NCBI GenBank assembly: GCA_016929035.1
Contig: JAFGJP010000077.1
Coordinates: 1 to 10,389 of the forward strand
Length of the DNA stretch: 10,389 nt
Reading direction: 5' to 3'
Origin: Candidatus Auribacterota bacterium
GTDB lineage: Bacteria > Auribacterota > JAFGBW01 > JAFGJP01
The translations under genes and the position numbers were made by a program. This document shows positions 1-6,025 of the stretch, in pieces (the stretch's first letter is position 1; every line of letters starts with the position of its first letter). The notes beneath the pieces are model-generated. The model saw only the letters and a program-made list of their open reading frames with translations. It was not told the origin of the DNA and did no database searches.

Positions 1-922
1 AAAAATCATGCCTTTCAATATCTCCATGACGCCTATCCTCGATAAAGACAAAGAGACGATCGGAACGGCCTTCATCGGGAGAGACATGAGGCAGATGATA
101 AGCATTCTCCGGCAGCTGAAAGAAATCAATACAACGCTTGAAGAAAAAGTCAAAGAAAGAACAAATGAACTTGAAGAAGCCAACCAGATCCTCAAAGACG
201 CCCAGTCGAAGCTTGTTCTTTCTGAAAAAATGTCTGCCATGAGCCTTCTCGCCGGAGGTATTTCCCATGAGATCAGTAATCCTATCATGGCGATTATCGG
301 TTTTGCCGACATGCTGATGTCTTCGGAAGACGATGAAGGTAACCGGCTGAAATTACAGAAAATCAAGAATTTTGCCTTTAACTGTATGGACATTATCAAT
401 AAGTTCTGTGATTTTGCCATGAAGCCCGGTACCGAGTTTGAGGACATCAGCATCAACCAGGTTATAGAAGACACTCTTCTCTTAGCTAAAAACAAGCTGA
501 AGTATGACGTTGATGTCATCAAGGACCTGCAAAGCGATCTTCCTCGGATCAAGGGAGAATCCAACGAGCTGCAAAACGTCTTTATCAATATCATCCTGAA
601 TGCCAAGGACGCCATGCCTGAAGGAGGCAGACTTTATGTGCGAACGTATCTCCAAAACAGCCGCGTCTTCGTCAGCATCAGGGACACAGGCAAAGGCATC
701 CCCCAAAATCTCATTGAAAAAATCTTTGAGCCGTTTTTTACAACAAAAGAAAGCAGGGGCACAGGGCTTGGGCTTTCTGTTGGACAGGAAATCATCAAGG
801 CCCACGGCGGAAACATCGCCGTAGAAAGCGAAGAAGGCAAGGGAACCAGCGTTATCGTTTGTTTTCCGATACCGGAAAAAGCAGAAGACAGAAAACAGGC
901 GACAGAAGACAGATTGAAATGA
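1..922 (+). CDS. PAS-type sensor histidine kinase, 5'-truncated by the window edge
   Basis: This is the C-terminal part of a two-component sensor kinase that autophosphorylates on His and passes the phosphate to a response regulator. The frame is open to base 2, so the first visible Met (base 8) is probably internal. Residues before about 28, counted from that Met and ending in IGRDMRQM, look like the end of a PAS domain. A coiled-coil linker (about 30-72) follows. The HisKA H-box is GGISHEISNP with phospho-acceptor H87. The HATPase domain shows the N-box (N198 in NIILNAKDAM), G1 (DTGKGIP, D226), the F-box (FEPFFTTK) and G2 (GTGLGLS). All catalytic boxes are intact and no membrane segment is visible, but the sensor part is missing. 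The last 14 residues (KAEDRKQATEDRLK) are hydrophilic and encoded by a CAGAAGACAG-type repeat. The input signal and partner cannot be read here. The neighbouring CheB has a receiver domain but is convergent, so pairing is unproven. Confidence 0.93.
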   Translation, partial: KIMPFNISMTPILDKDKETIGTAFIGRDMRQMISILRQLKEINTTLEEKVKERTNELEEANQILKDAQSKLVLSEKMSAMSLLAGGISHEISNPIMAIIGFADMLMSSEDDEGNRLKLQKIKNFAFNCMDIINKFCDFAMKPGTEFEDISINQVIEDTLLLAKNKLKYDVDVIKDLQSDLPRIKGESNELQNVFINIILNAKDAMPEGGRLYVRTYLQNSRVFVSIRDTGKGIPQNLIEKIFEPFFTTKESRGTGLGLSVGQEIIKAHGGNIAVESEEGKGTSVIVCFPIPEKAEDRKQATEDRLK

Positions 923-1129
923 GCGCTGGCGCGCAATTATTCAGAAAGACAATCAAATTTCCTATTTAACGTTCTGTTATTCTTACACAAATATTTACAG
1001 TAGGAATTTCCACTTGATATATCATGATATCCTTACTTTAAGGCCTCTCTATTTTTTGACTCATCACTTTTTTCTCTAAATCTTATTTTCTTTTCTATTT
1101 CTCTGTTTTCTGTCATCTAACTTCTGTCC
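887..1129. repeat. GACAGAA-type short repeat at both sides of a convergent intergenic gap
   Basis: The 12-mer GACAGAAAACAG at 887-898 recurs exactly in reverse complement at 1103-1114. A shorter unit, GACAGAAG, lies at 901-908 and, inverted, at 1121-1128. The left copies encode the tail of the histidine kinase; the right copies lie just beyond the cheB stop codon. The 923-1130 gap between the two convergent genes is otherwise AT- and pyrimidine-rich. I see no strong hairpin with a T-tract in it, so no intrinsic terminator is called. Confidence 0.5.
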
Positions 1130-1130
1130 T

Positions 1131-2177
1131 TCACGTGGCCCATTCCACGATGCTGTGAATAATGGATTCCGGCGAAAGAACCTCATCAGCTATTTTCAAC
1201 TCAACCACGCTTCTCGGCATGCCGTAGACCTCGCAGCTTTCTTCGTTCTGGGCTATGATTTTTCCGCCTGCTCTCTTAATCGCTTTAGCCCCTTCTGTTC
1301 CGTCAACGCCCATGCCTGTCAATATGATTCCAAGGCTTTTATCTTTAAAGACTTCGGCTGCGCTCAGCATGGTTGGATTGACAGCCGGCTTCATCGAAAA
1401 GATCGGCGGAGAATCATCAAAAACAATAGAGGGTTTTCCTGAATCATTTCTCTGAAAAACCATGTGAAAACCGCCTCGCGCCACGTAAATCACGCCGTTT
1501 CTCATGACTTCATTCGCTTCCGCTTCCTTAAGGTGCAAAACAGACGCGTTTTTCAGATGTGTGATCAGTGATTCGGTATACGTAAAAGGAATATGCTGCA
1601 CGATAACCATAGCGGCTTTGATCATCTTGCTGAAATGACGCACGAGAAACTGCAAAATTTTTGGGCCGCCTGTCGAAGCGCCTAAAACAATAACTTTGGT
1701 CGCCACATCCTGTTCCGTGTATGCCGGCTCGTCTTCTTCAAGATTCACAGCCGGTGCCGACTGGACAATAAAATCCACTTTTTTTTCATCGAGGAAATAA
1801 AAAGGGACTTTGCCGTCTGTTTCAGAAAGCACCTGTTTGACCACGTTGACAAGGGTAGCTGGCTCAAAGGGCTTTTTCATATAAGTCGTTGCGCCTTCGG
1901 TGATAGCCGATCTTAAGATCTCCTTGTTCTTGATGCCTGAAATGACAACGATAGGGATGTGAACATTGACTTTTTTAAGCGCCCTTATTGTTTCGATCCC
2001 GTTCATTTTCGGCATGTTGATATCGAGAATAACAAGATCAAAGAACTGGTCGATCATCTTGTGGAAAGCCTCAATGCCGTTTGACGCCTCGACAATAAAA
2101 AGGTCTTCCTGCTTAAGCTTGTCCCGGACAACCGTTCTTATAAAAGGGTCGTCGTCAACTATAAGCACTCTTTTCAT
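1131..2177 (-). CDS. cheB: CheB-type chemotaxis protein: receiver plus glutamate methylesterase
   Basis: The protein (348 aa, usual for CheB) is predicted to demethylate, and probably deamidate, glutamate/glutamine residues of chemoreceptors in the cytoplasm, giving sensory adaptation. Residues 1-120 are a receiver domain with the acidic pocket D8-D10, phospho-acceptor D52, S80 and K102 of the KKP motif. A linker rich in charged residues (about 121-158) leads to the CheB_methylest domain. Its catalytic triad is visible as S168 (LGASTGGP), H195 (VQHIP) and D292 (TGMGVDGTEG), and the typical YGMPRSV stretch lies near 318-324. The complete pocket and triad suggest a phosphorylation-activated enzyme. 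The gene stands alone here, with no cheR, cheA or receptor beside it, but flgM is divergent from it across a 213-base gap. The sequence before the start (AGTGAAAT) is a poor Shine-Dalgarno. Receiver-methylesterase proteins outside main che operons can serve non-flagellar pathways, so the biological process is less certain than the enzyme. Confidence 0.93.
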   Translation of the reverse strand: MKRVLIVDDDPFIRTVVRDKLKQEDLFIVEASNGIEAFHKMIDQFFDLVILDINMPKMNGIETIRALKKVNVHIPIVVISGIKNKEILRSAITEGATTYMKKPFEPATLVNVVKQVLSETDGKVPFYFLDEKKVDFIVQSAPAVNLEEDEPAYTEQDVATKVIVLGASTGGPKILQFLVRHFSKMIKAAMVIVQHIPFTYTESLITHLKNASVLHLKEAEANEVMRNGVIYVARGGFHMVFQRNDSGKPSIVFDDSPPIFSMKPAVNPTMLSAAEVFKDKSLGIILTGMGVDGTEGAKAIKRAGGKIIAQNEESCEVYGMPRSVVELKIADEVLSPESIIHSIVEWAT

Positions 2178-2190
2178 ATTTCACTGCTAT

Positions 2191-2289
2191 TCAACATGTT
2201 AAGTATTTTTAACAATTGTTTCCATAACATACCTGATAGTAAGAGCTTTCTGTTATTTTACCACAGAATTTTCGTTTTTTCAACATGTT
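2191..2289. repeat. Two copies of TCAACATGTT around the cheB promoter
   Basis: TCAACATGTT occurs at 2191-2200 and again at 2280-2289. Each copy contains the perfect 8-base palindrome AACATGTT. The distal copy overlaps the -35 box of the predicted cheB promoter, and the proximal one lies in the leader, 14-23 bases upstream of the cheB start. This placement would suit a pair of operator sites, but no regulator can be named. Confidence 0.35.
2255..2283 (-). promoter_or_regulatory. Sigma-70-type promoter for cheB
   Basis: On the minus strand TTGAAA (2283 to 2278) is followed by a 17-base spacer and TAAAAT (2260 to 2255), a good match to the housekeeping consensus in boxes and spacing. It would give a leader of roughly 70 bases before the cheB ATG at 2177. 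It is called by motif only. Confidence 0.55.
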
Positions 2290-2309
2290 CAATCGCTGGG
2301 AGATAAGGA

Positions 2310-2338
2310 TTGAAAAAAGTGGTTTTTCGTGTTATTTT
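2310..2338 (+). promoter_or_regulatory. Possible second, sigma-70-like promoter for flgM
   Basis: TTGAAA at 2310-2315, a 17-base spacer and TATTTT at 2333-2338 form a moderate housekeeping-type match upstream of the sigma-28 promoter. Salmonella flgM is likewise transcribed from two promoters. The -10 box is weak and the surrounding DNA is AT-rich, so chance is possible. Confidence 0.25.
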
Positions 2339-2342
2339 GTAT

Positions 2343-2370
2343 TAAAGTATGAAAGATATTCTACCGATAA
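2343..2370 (+). promoter_or_regulatory. Sigma-28 (FliA-type) flagellar promoter for flgM
   Basis: TAAAGTAT (2343-2350), 12 bases, then ACCGATAA (2363-2370) matches the known flagellar sigma-28 consensus TAAAGTTT-N11-GCCGATAA at 7 of 8 bases in each box, with one extra spacer base. Transcription would start near 2376-2378, giving a leader of about 14 bases before the ATG at 2391. Its position directly before a FlgM-like gene makes a chance match unlikely. Confidence 0.78.
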
Positions 2371-2377
2371 GGTAGAT

Positions 2378-2382
2378 AGAGG
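2378..2382 (+). promoter_or_regulatory. Ribosome binding site that decides the flgM start
   Basis: AGAGG lies 8 bases before the ATG at 2391. The alternative in-frame GTG at 2382 has only AAGG at 2369-2372, which is part of or directly beside the sigma-28 -10 box and would not be on the transcript. ATG 2391 is therefore preferred. Confidence 0.6.
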
Positions 2383-2390
2383 TGTTAAAT

Positions 2391-2708
2391 ATGGTTGATG
2401 AGGTAATTGGTGTTGGCAATCACGCTGAGTCCATAGACCCCAGGCGTGCAGAAAAAGCTGACGAAAAAAAGAGTGCAAAGGATAAGTCTGCACAGGCTAA
2501 AAAAACCGAGAGTCAGGGGGATAGCCTCAGTATATCTTCAAGCGCTAAAACAGCCCTGGATAAAACGCGTCTTCTCAATATGATAAAAAACATGCCGGAA
2601 GTCCGGGAAGAAAAAGTTATTGAAGCAAGGGAAAAAATAGAATCTGGCGAAATCTTTACAGAAGAAGTCGCTGAAAAGCTGTCTGACCAGCTTGATCAAA
2701 TTCTCTAG
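2391..2708 (+). CDS. flgM: FlgM-like anti-sigma-28 factor
   Basis: The protein is 105 aa from the preferred ATG at 2391, or 108 aa from the GTG at 2382. It is a small, highly charged cytoplasmic protein expected to bind sigma-28 (FliA) and hold late flagellar genes off until the hook-basal body is complete. FlgM family features are a low-complexity, likely disordered N-terminal half rich in Lys, Glu and Ser; the link segment DSLSISSSAK; and the C-terminal sigma-binding region with VREEKVIEAREKIESGEI and EEVAEKLSDQL, which closely follows the usual VR..KV..lk..I..G.Y....iA..ll pattern. The length fits the family. The gene stands alone, divergent from cheB, and is preceded by a sigma-28-type promoter, which supports the assignment and implies negative feedback. 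Assignment rests on the C-terminal pattern plus the promoter. Confidence 0.85.
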   Translation: MVDEVIGVGNHAESIDPRRAEKADEKKSAKDKSAQAKKTESQGDSLSISSSAKTALDKTRLLNMIKNMPEVREEKVIEAREKIESGEIFTEEVAEKLSDQLDQIL

Positions 2709-2785
2709 TAAATAATCTATCATCTTTATTCTCTTCTTTTTTACCAACCCTAACGAAAATAAGCACATACTTACTGCAAATATCT

Positions 2786-2884
2786 GATACCCGATACACG
2801 ATTCAGGATACACGCTAAAAAAACGTTTCCATTTTTGACATTAATTATCGGTTATCTTGCATCCTGTTTCTTGAATCTTGCATC
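2786..2884. repeat. Degenerate direct and inverted repeats in the flgM-nikR gap
   Basis: GATACACG occurs at 2793-2800 and 2807-2814, with a partial GATAC at 2786-2790. ATCTTGCATC occurs at 2854-2863 and 2875-2884. The two sets are related in inverted orientation: the reverse complement of 2793-2814 agrees with 2856-2877 at 16 of 22 positions, both built on a (C.TG.ATC) unit around ATCCTG. It may be a decayed interspersed repeat or a weak stem-loop after flgM. The rest of the 2709-2900 gap is AT-rich, with no gene or clear terminator that I can see. Confidence 0.45.
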
Positions 2885-2901
2885 TTTTTTCTTTTTTTAA
2901 C

Positions 2902-2930
2902 TTGACTGAAGATTATCTGAGTGTTACTAT
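2902..2930 (+). promoter_or_regulatory. Sigma-70-type promoter of the nikR operon
   Basis: TTGACT (2902-2907), a 17-base spacer and TACTAT (2925-2930) give a housekeeping-type promoter with transcription starting near 2937, about 23 bases before the nikR ATG. The -10 box lies inside the left half of the predicted NikR operator, the arrangement expected for repression by occlusion. Confidence 0.65.
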
Positions 2931-2948
2931 TTTAGACTTTCGTAACAC
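2921..2948. promoter_or_regulatory. NikR operator (perfect inverted repeat GTGTTAC-N14-GTAACAC)
   Basis: GTGTTAC (2921-2927) and its exact reverse complement GTAACAC (2942-2948) are separated by 14 bases. The overall 28-base span equals that of the E. coli NikR site (GTATGA-N16-TCATAC), and the half-site matches the GTGTTAC type known for NikR outside enterobacteria. It overlaps the -10 box and predicted start of transcription and ends 11 bases before the nikR start codon. Ni(II)-bound NikR tetramer is inferred to bind here and repress the whole operon, including its own gene. Confidence 0.82.
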
Positions 2949-2949
2949 G

Positions 2950-2957
2950 AGGAGGAG
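2950..2957 (+). promoter_or_regulatory. Strong Shine-Dalgarno of nikR
   Basis: AGGAGGAG lies immediately before the ATG at 2960 and fixes the start. It directly follows the right operator half, so the leader is almost entirely operator plus ribosome binding site. Confidence 0.75.
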
Positions 2958-2959
2958 AC

Positions 2960-3382
2960 ATGTCTGAACTTATCCGTTTCGGGGTTTCTCTTGAAAAAGA
3001 ACTTTTGACGAGGTTTGACCGCCACATAAGAAGAGAACGCTATCCCAGCCGTTCCGAGGCCATCGAGGACCTTATCAGAAAAGAGCTTATCCAGAAAGAC
3101 TGGATCGAAGGGAAAGATGTTGCCGGTGTCGTGAGCTTTGTCTTTAACCATCACAAGAGAGATCTTGTCAGCCACCTGACAGACATCCAGCACGGCTTCC
3201 ACGCCCTTATCGTTTCCAGCCAGCACATCCATCTTGACCATGACAACTGCATGGAAATCGTAACAGCAAGAGGCTCGTCAAAAAAGATTAAAAAGCTTTC
3301 CGAAATGATACGGTCGCATAAAGGCGTGAAAGACTGCCACGTTACGCTAACAACAACATCAAGACAACCTGCAGAGGATTAA
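2960..3382 (+). CDS. nikR: Nickel-responsive transcriptional regulator NikR
   Basis: The protein is a cytoplasmic ribbon-helix-helix repressor (140 aa, normal family length) that binds operator DNA when loaded with Ni(II). Residues 3-45 form the ribbon-helix-helix domain (the strand IRFGVSLEKELL, then the helices with the YPSRSEAIEDLIR turn). Residues about 55-133 form the ACT-like metal-binding and tetramerization domain. The four high-affinity nickel ligands known from E. coli NikR (H76, H87, H89, C95) are all present as H78, H89, H91 and C97, so the nickel-sensing function should be intact. It is the first gene of a five-gene operon; the receptor gene starts one base after its stop codon. 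Autoregulation is indicated by the inverted repeat over its promoter. Confidence 0.96.
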   Translation: MSELIRFGVSLEKELLTRFDRHIRRERYPSRSEAIEDLIRKELIQKDWIEGKDVAGVVSFVFNHHKRDLVSHLTDIQHGFHALIVSSQHIHLDHDNCMEIVTARGSSKKIKKLSEMIRSHKGVKDCHVTLTTTSRQPAED

Positions 3383-3383
3383 A

Positions 3384-5228
3384 ATGAAAAAACCAATCGT
3401 TGGTTTTCTTTTGCTGAGCTTTTGTGTTCTCGTATCTCTTTTTTTTCATGTTCCCATTTATTCTGACGAGCCTGCCTACAGTCTCCCTGAAATAAATATC
3501 ACGGCAAAAACACCGACCGGCTACGATAAGCCTGTCAAAGATATGGCTTCTTCTGTCAGCGTGGTCACCCGCGAAGACATAATGTCTGTCTACACCAATT
3601 CAACGCCAGACCTTCTTAACGGGCTGCCAGGGGTCTTCATCCAGAAGACAGGCGCATTCGGACGGTCGGACATCGCTATCCGCGGCATCGGCAACAACGG
3701 CAGGCAGCTTGCTGTTCTCATCGACGGAAGAACGACAAAAATGGGCATTTACGGATGTGCTGTGACGCACTGCCTTCCTCTTGACAACGTGGAAAGAATA
3801 GAGATCATCCGCGGCCCCAGCCCTGTCCTCTACGGAAGCGATGCCTTCGGCGGAGTCGTCAACATCATAACGAAAAAGGCCGAAAAGGAATTTGAGGGCC
3901 TTATCCAGGCTTCGGGTGGCTCGTTCAACACGAAAGCACTCCAGCTGCATCTGGGAGGCAATAAAGAAAAATGGGATTATTACATGACCTCTGACTACCG
4001 AGAGAGCGACGGGCACATGGATAATTCTGATTACCACGGAGGCAACTTCACAGGACGGCTGGGAGTCGATTTGTCGGAAAGCCTTTACGCTGTCCTGAAC
4101 GTCAAGTACTTTGACGGGAAAAAATGTGAGCCCCTGAGGTCGACCGATCCAATCCTTCCTTTGTCTGACGTTTGGAACATCTATGAGCGGGGCGCTGTCG
4201 ACCTGAGCTTTGAGCACAAGTGGAATGACTGGGATAATAGGGTAAAGGTCTACCGGAACTTCGGAGAACATAGATTCTCAGACGGATGGCACTCAAAAGA
4301 CTACACTAATGGAATTCTGACCAGCGCCACAACGTTCCCCGCTCCGGAGAACATCCTCACGTTCGGTGCGGAATACAAGAACCAGGGAGGAGAGAGGATC
4401 AGTACTCCTTCAGGGGAGTGGGATAAAAAAGATTTTTCTCTTTATATGCACGACGAACATTCTTTATCTGAAAAAGTCATTATCGTCGGAGGAGTACGAT
4501 ACTGCAATGATGAGATAGCTGATGATATTTTTTCGTACCAGGGAGGACTGGTCTATCATGTTTTTGAAAAAACGACAGTCCGGATAAACGCCGCAAAGGG
4601 GTACCGTGCTCCTTTTATCAACGAGCTTTACCTTTTTCCATCTTCCAGCACTGACCTTGATGCAGAAAAGGTAACGAACATCGAGGCAGGCATCCGCCAG
4701 GTCATATCTCCCGGCGCAGAAGTGGAATTTGTCGTGTTTCAAATGGAGGGAAGCGATTTGATAGCCCTCGCCGTCAACGATGATCCGCCGCCTTTGATGA
4801 AGTTCGAAAATGTCGGTTCATTCACATTCAAGGGAACAGAGACCACGCTTTATGTCTATCCTTTCTCATGGCTCCGGGGTCACGTATCCTACAGTACCCT
4901 TGATCCTGAAGAGCGAACAACCGGACGTCCGGGGAAAATGTTCGATGTCACCCTTTTTGCAGGCACAGCAAAACACTCGGTAACTCTGACCGCACAGCAC
5001 GTCGATGATTATTTCGCTTCAGACGATGAGAAACAGCCGATCCCTTCCTTTACGGTCGTCAATATAAGAGGCGAATCTGAGATTGCGGAAGGATTGTCTC
5101 TCTTTGCCGCCGTCAATAACCTCTTTGACGAAGATTACGTTATCTACGCCGATCTTCCGAGCGGAGCGGCCGGCACGTATGCCATGCCAGGAAGATCTGT
5201 CGTGACAGGGCTTAATTACAGATTTTAG
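3384..5228 (+). CDS. TonB-dependent outer-membrane receptor, probable nickel/cobalt (or metal-chelate) uptake
   Basis: The protein (614 aa) is a gated outer-membrane beta-barrel that uses TonB-ExbBD energy to import a ligand into the periplasm. Residues 1-28 are a signal peptide (MKK, then a hydrophobic core). A TonB-box-like stretch EINITA lies at 36-41. The plug domain spans about 48-165, with IRGIGNNGRQLAVLIDG and the hallmark VERIEIIRGPSPVLYGSDAFGG (given here in overlapping parts: VERIEII, RGPSPVLYG, SDAFGG). The rest is the beta-barrel, closing with the typical aromatic terminus NYRF. It is small for the family, like BtuB-type receptors. The plug carries C125 and C130 with H129, an unusual cluster just before the IERIE-type strand. 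The ligand cannot be read from sequence alone. Its place between nikR and an ABC metal importer, behind a NikR operator, suggests nickel or a nickel chelate. TonB and ExbBD are not in the window. Confidence 0.92.
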   Translation: MKKPIVGFLLLSFCVLVSLFFHVPIYSDEPAYSLPEINITAKTPTGYDKPVKDMASSVSVVTREDIMSVYTNSTPDLLNGLPGVFIQKTGAFGRSDIAIRGIGNNGRQLAVLIDGRTTKMGIYGCAVTHCLPLDNVERIEIIRGPSPVLYGSDAFGGVVNIITKKAEKEFEGLIQASGGSFNTKALQLHLGGNKEKWDYYMTSDYRESDGHMDNSDYHGGNFTGRLGVDLSESLYAVLNVKYFDGKKCEPLRSTDPILPLSDVWNIYERGAVDLSFEHKWNDWDNRVKVYRNFGEHRFSDGWHSKDYTNGILTSATTFPAPENILTFGAEYKNQGGERISTPSGEWDKKDFSLYMHDEHSLSEKVIIVGGVRYCNDEIADDIFSYQGGLVYHVFEKTTVRINAAKGYRAPFINELYLFPSSSTDLDAEKVTNIEAGIRQVISPGAEVEFVVFQMEGSDLIALAVNDDPPPLMKFENVGSFTFKGTETTLYVYPFSWLRGHVSYSTLDPEERTTGRPGKMFDVTLFAGTAKHSVTLTAQHVDDYFASDDEKQPIPSFTVVNIRGESEIAEGLSLFAAVNNLFDEDYVIYADLPSGAAGTYAMPGRSVVTGLNYRF

Positions 5229-5230
5229 CC

Positions 5231-6025
5231 ATGAAAAAATTATTTTTATCCGTAATTTTTTTTCTATTACTTGTTCCTGACAATGCGTTCAGCGAAAAGG
5301 AAAACAGAAAAAAAACGATCGTGGCCGGAACAGCTCACGTGCAGGTCATAGTCAAAGAGATCGCAGGAGAAAACGCCGATGTCTTCTGCCCTCTGGAGCC
5401 GGGCATGTGCCCGGGACACTTTGACGTGAAAGCAAAAGACCTGTCGTTTTTGCATGGCGCCGATGTCATCATAAGACAGGGATTTGAGAGATGGATCGAT
5501 GGCGTTCGGAATATCATAAATGAAAAACAGATCAAAGAGGTCGTCATCTCTCCCGGCGGAAACTGGATGATCCCTGAAAACCATATTCTCGCATCGGAAA
5601 ACATTAAACAGACCCTCTGCCTCATTGATCCGGATAATGCCTCTGTCTATGAAAAAAACTTTTCTGCTTACATCAAGATGATCAAAAAAGAGGCATCCAG
5701 CGCACAAAAGCTTAAAGGCGTTGCTGTTATCTGCTCTGACATGCAGCAGGCGTTCCTTGAATGGCTCGGATGTTTGGTTATTGCGTCTTATGGAAGGCCC
5801 AATGAAATGACTTCCTCGCAAATGATCGAAATAATCAAAAAAGGCAAAAATAAAAAAGTCAATCTTGTTGTCGATAATCTGCAGAGCGGGCCTGATGCGG
5901 GCAAGATCATTGCCGAGGAGCTGGGCGCCCGCCATGTCACACTGACCAACTTCCCGTTGGCGGGTTCCTATATCGATTCTTTCAAAGACAACATTTCTCA
6001 AATACAGAAAGAGCTTGAAAAATGA
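5231..6025 (+). CDS. Periplasmic metal-binding protein of the TroA/ZnuA family, divergent metal site
   Basis: The protein (264 aa) is the solute-binding protein of the ABC importer encoded just downstream and delivers the metal to the permease. Residues 1-21 are a signal peptide ending AFS, with no lipobox Cys, so it should be free in the periplasm. The fold is recognizable from TAHVQVIVKEIAG, the PGHFDV loop with H63, the NHIL segment with H118, and the C-terminal LVVDNLQSGPDAGKIIAEE and VTLTNFPLAGSY. Family members usually bind Zn or Mn through three His and an Asp/Glu. Here the third His region reads SDMQQAF, with Gln where His is expected, and the usual DPL near the end reads NFPL. C53 and C60 sit just before H63. 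It starts two bases after the receptor gene without a visible Shine-Dalgarno, so translation is probably coupled, and it overlaps the ATPase gene by four bases. The metal is inferred to be nickel or cobalt from NikR context; zinc is not excluded. Confidence 0.88.
   Translation: MKKLFLSVIFFLLLVPDNAFSEKENRKKTIVAGTAHVQVIVKEIAGENADVFCPLEPGMCPGHFDVKAKDLSFLHGADVIIRQGFERWIDGVRNIINEKQIKEVVISPGGNWMIPENHILASENIKQTLCLIDPDNASVYEKNFSAYIKMIKKEASSAQKLKGVAVICSDMQQAFLEWLGCLVIASYGRPNEMTSSQMIEIIKKGKNKKVNLVVDNLQSGPDAGKIIAEELGARHVTLTNFPLAGSYIDSFKDNISQIQKELEK

Noticed and set aside
926..942. TGGCGC-GCAATTA, superficially like a sigma-54 promoter
   Set aside because: It lacks the required GC doublet of the -12 element at correct spacing and has no downstream gene on that strand.
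2329..2335. GTGTTAT, resembling a NikR half-site, upstream of flgM
   Set aside because: The position where the second half should lie (2350-2356) reads TGAAAGA, so no inverted repeat exists.
2845..2853. CCGATAA on the minus strand, resembling a sigma-28 -10 box
   Set aside because: No TAAA-type -35 box lies at the right distance, and no minus-strand gene would be served.
3600..4271. Long open frame on the minus strand inside the TonB receptor gene
   Set aside because: It is fully antisense to a protein with clear plug motifs and shows no recognizable domain, start signal or conserved composition.
5267..6001. 244-codon open frame on the minus strand
   Set aside because: It mirrors the binding-protein gene, which has a signal peptide and family motifs; the antisense product has no recognizable features.
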